Below, piece by piece: positions 33,470 to 38,347 of a stretch of 38,347 bases of DNA (the stretch's first letter is position 1; every line of letters begins with the position of its first letter). A program made the position numbers and the translations under genes. The DNA is taken from contig CADAOO010000018.1 in NCBI GenBank assembly GCA_902789505.1, positions 1 to 38,347 on the forward strand. Direction: 5' to 3'. This stretch comes from an uncultured Methanobrevibacter sp. (GTDB lineage: Archaea > Methanobacteriota > Methanobacteria > Methanobacteriales > Methanobacteriaceae). Under the pieces are notes generated by a model. That model did not search any database, was not told the DNA's origin, and was given only the letters and a program-made list of their open reading frames with translations.

Positions 33470-34708
33470 CTAAGCTCCGAATTTATGGGCGTAATTCATC
33501 AGGTCCATCATGATGTTCATTACATCTGAGCCCCTGATTCTGCAAAGCCCCCCTTTTGCACATGCAACCTCTGAGAACTCCTTAACATCATCCACCCTTA
33601 CTTCAGGACCCCTTATCAATACAGGAACCGGGTCACCGGAGTGGTTCAATACTGAAATAGGAGTTGAATGGTCTGCAGTTAGGAAAATATAAACATCTTC
33701 CAGTTTAATCAGTTCACTCATGACAACTTCATCAACCTTTTCTATGAATTCCTTTTTCTCGATTATCTGTCCGTCATGGCCCGCCTCATCAGCACCGTCT
33801 ATGTTTATCAGGAAGAAGTCATGCTCTGAGTTTTTGACCTGATCAACAATAGTGTCACGGATATTATCAAGATTAGTGTCAATTCCGCCGGTCACATCAT
33901 CCATTTCAATGATATCCATACCTGCAAATCTTCCTATACCCATAATGAGACCTGTTTCTGCAATACATGCTGAATTGACTTCATATTTATCATTCAATGA
34001 TTCGACTGAAGGCACTTCTCCAGCTCCACGAGGAATTACGATATTTGCCGGATGCAATCCTTCTTCGATTCTTTTCAGGTTTACCGGATGATCCTTAATC
34101 ATTTCATATGTTTTTACAACCAGCTTGTTTAATATGTCTGCAGTTTTAGCCGCTTCAGGTGAATCATCCAAAGCTTTCACTTCTTTAGGCTTGTTGCCTT
34201 CAACTTTCGGGTCTGCATCACTGACTTTTCCTGAAAGACCTTCACCTCTTAAGACCAGAACTGCCCTGTGGCCGGTGGATTCCTTGAATATTATTTTGAC
34301 ATCCGGATAATCCTCCAAAACCATTGTGTTTAAAACATCCACAATCTCTTTGGTGCCTTCCTTGATTCTTCCCGCACGCCTGTCTGTAACAACCAAGTCG
34401 TCATCGACAGTAGAAAAATTGCATCTGAATGCGATATCACCCGGAAGCACGTCCACGCCAACACCATTTGCCTCAAACGGACCTCTGCCGGTGTAGACTT
34501 CATATGGATTGTAGCCCAATATTGACAAGTGCGCTGTGTCACTTCCGGGAATGATTCCCGGAGCTATTGAATCCATAATTCCAGTAATTCCTTCAGCCGC
34601 CATTTTATCCATATTCGGAGTATTTGCAGCTTCAAGAGGAGTTTTATTTCCTAATTCTTTAATCGGACGGTCACCCATACCATCCATAATTAAAATAAGA
34701 CCTTTCAT
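33470..34708 (-). CDS. apgM: 2,3-bisphosphoglycerate-independent phosphoglycerate mutase (archaeal)
   Basis: A 412-residue alkaline-phosphatase-superfamily enzyme. The metal site and nucleophile region include LILIMDGMGDRP (3-14) and GSDTAHLSILGYNPYEVYTGRGPFEA (about 54-79, with Ser/Asp). DINVHADPKVEG-like SDADPKVEGNKPKEVKAL and FLTADHSTPISVLNHSGDPVP complete the binuclear metal site. It interconverts 3- and 2-phosphoglycerate. I use ATG 34708 because AGGTGAT lies six bases before it; an upstream TTG lacks support. Organised as an operon with glmM downstream. Confidence 0.95.
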   Translation of the reverse strand: MKGLILIMDGMGDRPIKELGNKTPLEAANTPNMDKMAAEGITGIMDSIAPGIIPGSDTAHLSILGYNPYEVYTGRGPFEANGVGVDVLPGDIAFRCNFSTVDDDLVVTDRRAGRIKEGTKEIVDVLNTMVLEDYPDVKIIFKESTGHRAVLVLRGEGLSGKVSDADPKVEGNKPKEVKALDDSPEAAKTADILNKLVVKTYEMIKDHPVNLKRIEEGLHPANIVIPRGAGEVPSVESLNDKYEVNSACIAETGLIMGIGRFAGMDIIEMDDVTGGIDTNLDNIRDTIVDQVKNSEHDFFLINIDGADEAGHDGQIIEKKEFIEKVDEVVMSELIKLEDVYIFLTADHSTPISVLNHSGDPVPVLIRGPEVRVDDVKEFSEVACAKGGLCRIRGSDVMNIMMDLMNYAHKFGA

Positions 34709-34775
34709 AAATATCACCTAATTATATGATAATAACTTTTATTTTTAATAGTTAAAATAATTTTTTTAAAAATAG

Positions 34776-35474
34776 TTAAATCAACAGGATTCCTACAATG
34801 GCACCAACAATAGTTGCAATCAGATTAACATGCTCATTTGTAATCCAACCCTGATTTTCAAAAAGAGCTCCCAGAATACTGTCCATAAAACAGCCTACAG
34901 TACCGGAAATAATGGAAACTAAAATTGCAGATAATGCATTAGGCATGATTCCCAAAAAGTATGCCGCAATACCAATAACGGCCGCACCTGCCATTCCAAC
35001 AGCAGTCCCCAAGACAGATACCGCACCATTAGTGCCCGGATTCACCTTTTGAAAAGTGGTAATCAGACGGGGATTCTGGTCCAATACGCCTATTTCGGAA
35101 GCCAGGGTATCTGCAGTTGCTGTTGCAATTGCACCTATGAAACCGCCAACGAAAGGCAGGTAATATCCTCCGAAGGCAGCCATAAAACAGGCCACAACAC
35201 CATTTGAGATAACGTTTTTGGATGTTCTTCTGCCTTCAAACTCGCCCAATGACATTTTGTACTTTTTGGAATACTTTGTTGCAAGCAAAGACATGACAAG
35301 AAATAGTATAATCAGCAATAGCCAATTCGTACCAGCGGAAAAGATAATTACAATACCCATAATTATCATGACTGCAGAACCGAATAAATCCAGGGATTTC
35401 CTCTGATATGTTATGAATCCCAAAATAAATAAAATGAGTACGTAAGCCCAATTAATCATTACTGCTTCAACCAT
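34776..35474 (-). CDS. DUF92/TIGR00297 integral membrane protein
   Basis: A 232-residue polytopic membrane protein with six to seven helices. Family features are SLGEFEGRRTSKNVISNGVVACFMAAFGG (about 75-103), ATADTLASEIGVLD (about 120-133), PGTNGAVSVLGTAVGMAGA and a C-terminal GTVGCFMDSILGALFENQ. Plant relatives (VTE5/VTE6) are phytol and phytyl-phosphate kinases; in archaea a lipid kinase or isoprenoid role is possible but unproven. ATG 35474 or 35459 (MINWAY) may be the start. Confidence 0.85.
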   Translation of the reverse strand: MVEAVMINWAYVLILFILGFITYQRKSLDLFGSAVMIIMGIVIIFSAGTNWLLLIILFLVMSLLATKYSKKYKMSLGEFEGRRTSKNVISNGVVACFMAAFGGYYLPFVGGFIGAIATATADTLASEIGVLDQNPRLITTFQKVNPGTNGAVSVLGTAVGMAGAAVIGIAAYFLGIMPNALSAILVSIISGTVGCFMDSILGALFENQGWITNEHVNLIATIVGAIVGILLI

Positions 35475-35877
35475 AATAACCCAATCTCATTTTTTTACTA
35501 ATATTTTGTTGCAAATTATATAAAAAGATTTATGCTTTTTAATGGAATTTTAAACAAAAATCGCCTTAAGTAATTTAAACTAAATTTAACTTGTCAAATA
35601 TTAAAGCATCAAAAAAATTGAAAGCATATCATGTTAACAGGAATCAGGTTAACTCTCAGCGAGAATTACAACAAACCAATTTTTCCAAAAAATTTTGCCA
35701 TCACTTTCCTTGAAGCAACGATTAAAAATATTGGAAGTATAATGAATACTATAAAAAATATCAATTCTAAAATTAATTAAATTATAGGTTGCATTAGAAA
35801 AATAAAAATGAAACTTAACTCAGTAACATCAAGCAGCATAATTTTATCAATTTCTTAAAAAAAGTAAAAAAGGAAGA
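35475..35877. other. 403-bp AT-rich intergenic region
   Basis: This gap separates the DUF92 gene from the adhesin-like gene, both on the minus strand. The adhesin 3' end lies at the right side. TATA-like sequence for the DUF92 gene is present near 35510-35525. Apart from the possible small membrane peptide listed separately, I see no gene, tRNA or clear repeat. Confidence 0.6.
35666..35764 (-). CDS. Possible 32-residue membrane peptide
   Basis: A TTG at 35764 opens a short frame reading LIFFIVFIILPIFLIVASRKVMAKFFGKIGLL. It has one hydrophobic helix followed by a basic amphipathic tail, the pattern of a small membrane protein. No convincing ribosome-binding site is present, an in-frame stop lies just upstream, and the start is not ATG, so it may be chance or the residue of a lost gene. 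Confidence 0.2.
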   Translation of the reverse strand: MIFFIVFIILPIFLIVASRKVMAKFFGKIGLL

Positions 35878-38347
35878 TTATTTTTTAAATCTTCTAATCT
35901 TTATTGATCCGATAGCCAACATTACCAACAGAAGTACCAATATCGGATTACCGGTAGGATAATCGGCTAAATTGATGCCTCCATTACTCTCTTTTGAAGC
36001 TTCAGCATCAGGAACTGTGCCGTTGCCGTCTTCAGGATAGTAAACATCAATGTCAGTTACTGTTTCGCTGGCTTCATATTTCCTATCTCCAGAGTAAAAT
36101 GCAGTAATCTTATGATCACCTTTAGGCAATCCAGGAATTACAAATACGGCTTTGCCTTCTTTAACATCTGCAGTGTAGGATTTTCCATCAACTACTATTG
36201 TTACAGTACCTGTTGCGTCTTCAGGCAGGTGGACAATAATAGTTGCATCATCACCATATTCAATTTCACCACCGGTTGCGCTAATAGGGGCATTGACCTT
36301 AGTTACGGTAAATGATGTGTAAGTTGTGTTCGGCAGGTATTTGTCATCTCCGTCGTAAACTACCTTAGCTGTGTATTCTCCGCTTGCAAGTTCAGGGATG
36401 ATTATTTTTGCCTTACCGTTGATAATATCACCATAATATCCGACACCATTAATGTCAACCATTACACGACCGGTTGCATCGCTTGGAAGGATTACTGTGA
36501 TTACTTCATCTGTTCCAACATTGATGTCTCTGGATGATGCGCTTATGGTGGACTCACATTTGGAAACTGTGAATTTTCCTGTAGTTGAGTTTTCTACATA
36601 ATACTCATTACCGCCATATTTGACAGCTACTGTTTTGTCTCCAGCAGCCAATCCTTCAATGTTGAATACTGCTTTACCGCCTTCAATGCTTTGGGTATAT
36701 TGCCTACCGTTTACTTCAATAGTGACATCTCCTGTAGCATCTGCAGGTACGTTGACAGTTATTACAGCAGTTTCACCGACTTTAATTTCATTTACATCGA
36801 CACTAATAGGTGTTTCGCGTTTTGGAATGTCCACTACAATATTTACGACCTGGCGGTCATGATGTTCATCACCGGAATATATTACTGTAACATTATGCTT
36901 ACCAGGAGTTTCATTCGCCAAATCAACACTGACAGTGCCGTTGACTACTTTAGCGTAGTAAGTTTTGTTTCCAACCAAAACAGTTATGTATCCTGTTGCA
37001 TTGTCCGGAAGATCAATGATTATTGTACCATTACCACCATCATGAACATGTGTGTCGTTATTGATTACTTTGAATACGGTTGCATTGGTAGCTGAAAGAT
37101 ATTTGTCATTTCCATTATATTTTACGTTGACTGTGTATTCTCCTTTAGGCAATCCTGAAATCACCAATATTCCTTTACCTTCACTTACAGCTACAGTGAA
37201 TTCATTTGAATTCTGACCGCTTCCAAGAGTTCCATTTGCAATATCGAAATTATATTCCACACCACCGATAACTACAGTCAGGGTTCCTGTTGCATCTTCA
37301 GGAACAACAAACCTGATTACTTCATTTTCGCCGACATAGATGTCTTCAGCATACGGTTTTACAAATGAAGGAACCTTTTCGACAGTGAACTGTGCAGTAG
37401 TTGAGCTGCCTTCGTATTTGTCATCACCTGTGTATGTCAGGGTTACGTTGTATACACCATTTGGCATGCGAGGTATTTGCGCGGTTCCTGTACCTCCTGT
37501 GACATTTACATAGTAACCTACGCCATCAATGTCTATAAGCACTTGACCTGTTGCATCTTCAGGAACATATACAGTGATTGTTACGTTTTCACCGACATCA
37601 ATGTCTGTGATTGTAGCATCAACAAATGATTCCTGTTTGGATACTGTCACATTGGCAATTGTGTGGTTTGCGACATAATTGTCGTCACCGATATAGTCAA
37701 CTGCAATTGTCTTGTCACCTGCAGGCAGATTTTCGAATATGAATACTGCTTTTCCATCTTTGATTTGTGCTGTGTAGGTTCTGCCATCAATAGCAAGAGT
37801 TATGTTTCCGCTAGCTCCTTTTGGAACATTTACAGTAATTATGTTGGTATCGCCAACCCTAGTGTTTTCAACATCAACAGTGATTGAGTGGGTGCCCGGA
37901 GTTACATTCTCTAAATTGACCACAGCAACACCATCGACAACAGGAACTGTAATGTTTTTGCCGTCAACAGTGACAGTGACATTACCTGTAGCGTTATCAC
38001 CTACAACAACTACGATAGTGCCGTTGCCTTGATCAACAACAGTAATGTCTGAATCGGATTTGCACTCACCAACAGTCAAGTTGCCGATTACATAAGTGTC
38101 AGTATAATTACCGTCACCGGAATACTTGACAACATAAGTCTTATTACCGGCAGTCAAACCGTCAACAACAACAGTGGCAACACCGTCTTTAACTTCAGCA
38201 GGATACTCCTTACCATCAATATAAACTGTCACATTGCCTGTAGCACCTTCAGGAACCTCAACAGTAACAACTAAAGGCTCACCCTCAGTAATCTCAGGAA
38301 CATCAACCACAATCTCACCAGGATACTTAGGAGCAGTCACATTACTT
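35878..38347 (-). CDS. Adhesin-like surface protein with Ig-like repeats, C-terminal part
   Basis: The frame is open to the right edge of the window, so the N-terminus and signal peptide are missing; 822 residues are visible. Counting from the GTG-coded Val at 38340, nine Ig-like beta-sandwich domains of 60-105 residues follow each other, with the repeated core VPEDATGxVTVxVDGxxYxAxVxxGxAxxxIxGLxxGxxxVxVxYxGDDxY. After them comes a short linker rich in N, G and E, one membrane helix (about 798-812) and the basic end IKIRRFKK, which anchors the protein in the membrane. Many N-x-S/T sequons suggest heavy glycosylation. Such proteins decorate Methanobrevibacter cells and mediate contact with partners or hosts. 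Almost all Cys are absent. Confidence 0.92.
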   Translation of the reverse strand, partial: SNVTAPKYPGEIVVDVPEITEGEPLVVTVEVPEGATGNVTVYIDGKEYPAEVKDGVATVVVDGLTAGNKTYVVKYSGDGNYTDTYVIGNLTVGECKSDSDITVVDQGNGTIVVVVGDNATGNVTVTVDGKNITVPVVDGVAVVNLENVTPGTHSITVDVENTRVGDTNIITVNVPKGASGNITLAIDGRTYTAQIKDGKAVFIFENLPAGDKTIAVDYIGDDNYVANHTIANVTVSKQESFVDATITDIDVGENVTITVYVPEDATGQVLIDIDGVGYYVNVTGGTGTAQIPRMPNGVYNVTLTYTGDDKYEGSSTTAQFTVEKVPSFVKPYAEDIYVGENEVIRFVVPEDATGTLTVVIGGVEYNFDIANGTLGSGQNSNEFTVAVSEGKGILVISGLPKGEYTVNVKYNGNDKYLSATNATVFKVINNDTHVHDGGNGTIIIDLPDNATGYITVLVGNKTYYAKVVNGTVSVDLANETPGKHNVTVIYSGDEHHDRQVVNIVVDIPKRETPISVDVNEIKVGETAVITVNVPADATGDVTIEVNGRQYTQSIEGGKAVFNIEGLAAGDKTVAVKYGGNEYYVENSTTGKFTVSKCESTISASSRDINVGTDEVITVILPSDATGRVMVDINGVGYYGDIINGKAKIIIPELASGEYTAKVVYDGDDKYLPNTTYTSFTVTKVNAPISATGGEIEYGDDATIIVHLPEDATGTVTIVVDGKSYTADVKEGKAVFVIPGLPKGDHKITAFYSGDRKYEASETVTDIDVYYPEDGNGTVPDAEASKESNGGINLADYPTGNPILVLLLVMLAIGSIKIRRFKK
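36037..38049 (-). repeat. Four-domain super-repeat inside the adhesin-like gene
   Basis: The domains are not equal copies but fall into a period of four. Block A (37057-38049) holds domains 2-5 and block B (36037-37056) domains 6-9. Matching pairs share private features: 2 and 6 start with GNGTI and use TPGxH; 3 and 7 share PAGDK/AAGDK and end VSK-ES; 4 and 8 share DIDGVGYY/DINGVGYY; 5 and 9 share GLPKG. Domain 2 is shortened at its end and domain 5 has an insertion of about 17 residues. Confidence 0.7.

Noticed and set aside
35878-38347. Periodic sequence resembling a repeat array or CRISPR
   Set aside because: Periodicity is that of coding Ig-like domains of 60-105 residues with diverged units; there are no short identical repeats with unique spacers.

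Overview
The window is chromosomal DNA of a low-GC euryarchaeal methanogen, most likely Methanobrevibacter or a close relative in the Methanobacteriaceae. Supporting this are archaeal ribosomal proteins, Spt5, SecE, TFE, Pelota, CDC48, archaeal ATP-dependent DNA ligase and archaeal-type phosphoglycerate mutase. A methanogenesis marker 8 protein, a CofE-like protein and HypC fit a hydrogenotrophic methanogen. A MraY/MurG-like pair (pseudomurein) and a giant Ig-repeat adhesin-like protein fit this family. Nothing looks like a prophage, conjugative element or CRISPR array; most of the window is core genome with tight spacing.

Layout. 1-3542 (minus) is the classic ftsZ-secE-spt5-L11-L1-L10 block; its L1 gene is broken by a 10-bp tandem duplication although its autoregulatory mRNA site is intact. 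3666-7785 holds a pyruvate-kinase-C-like protein (minus), a CofE paralog, and an apparent operon of TFE, an HD-domain protein and an archaeosine-synthase-like protein, then a MIP18-type Fe-S protein. A tRNA-Ile(GAU) follows, preceded by two striking inverted repeats. 8102-14805 carries an ACT regulator, HypC, a disulfide oxidoreductase, the candidate pMurG/pMraY pair, Pelota and prephenate dehydrogenase. 15127-17328 is CDC48, followed by a hairpin terminator. 17414-18650 is an Rpn-like nuclease gene whose 3' end is frameshifted and tandemly duplicated, the only clearly decaying accessory locus.

18856-25910 contains methanogenesis marker 8, a DnaQ-like exonuclease, ThiC and DNA ligase (overlapping by one base), a VUT-family queuosine-precursor-type transporter, an OB-fold membrane protein and a phosphohexomutase. 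26084-30820 (minus) is a five-gene operon: GlmU-like enzyme, gamma-carbonic-anhydrase-like protein, HisC, an NrdG-like radical SAM protein and an unusual ASCH-TPR fusion. 30994-35474 has rubredoxin, a DUF4012-like membrane-anchored protein, GlmM, ApgM and a DUF92 membrane protein. From 35878 to the right edge runs the C-terminal 820+ residues of an adhesin-like protein built from a duplicated block of four Ig-like domains.

Functional themes. UDP-GlcNAc supply (two phosphohexomutases and GlmU-like) feeds pseudomurein (pMraY and pMurG candidates) and glycoconjugates. tRNA archaeosine is represented by the ArcS-like protein and a candidate preQ0 importer. The most interesting items are the L1 lesion beside its intact feedback site, a structured block between secE and spt5, the inverted repeats at tRNA-Ile, the ASCH-TPR fusion, and the super-repeat of the surface protein. 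I do not see a convincing wholly new multi-gene system.
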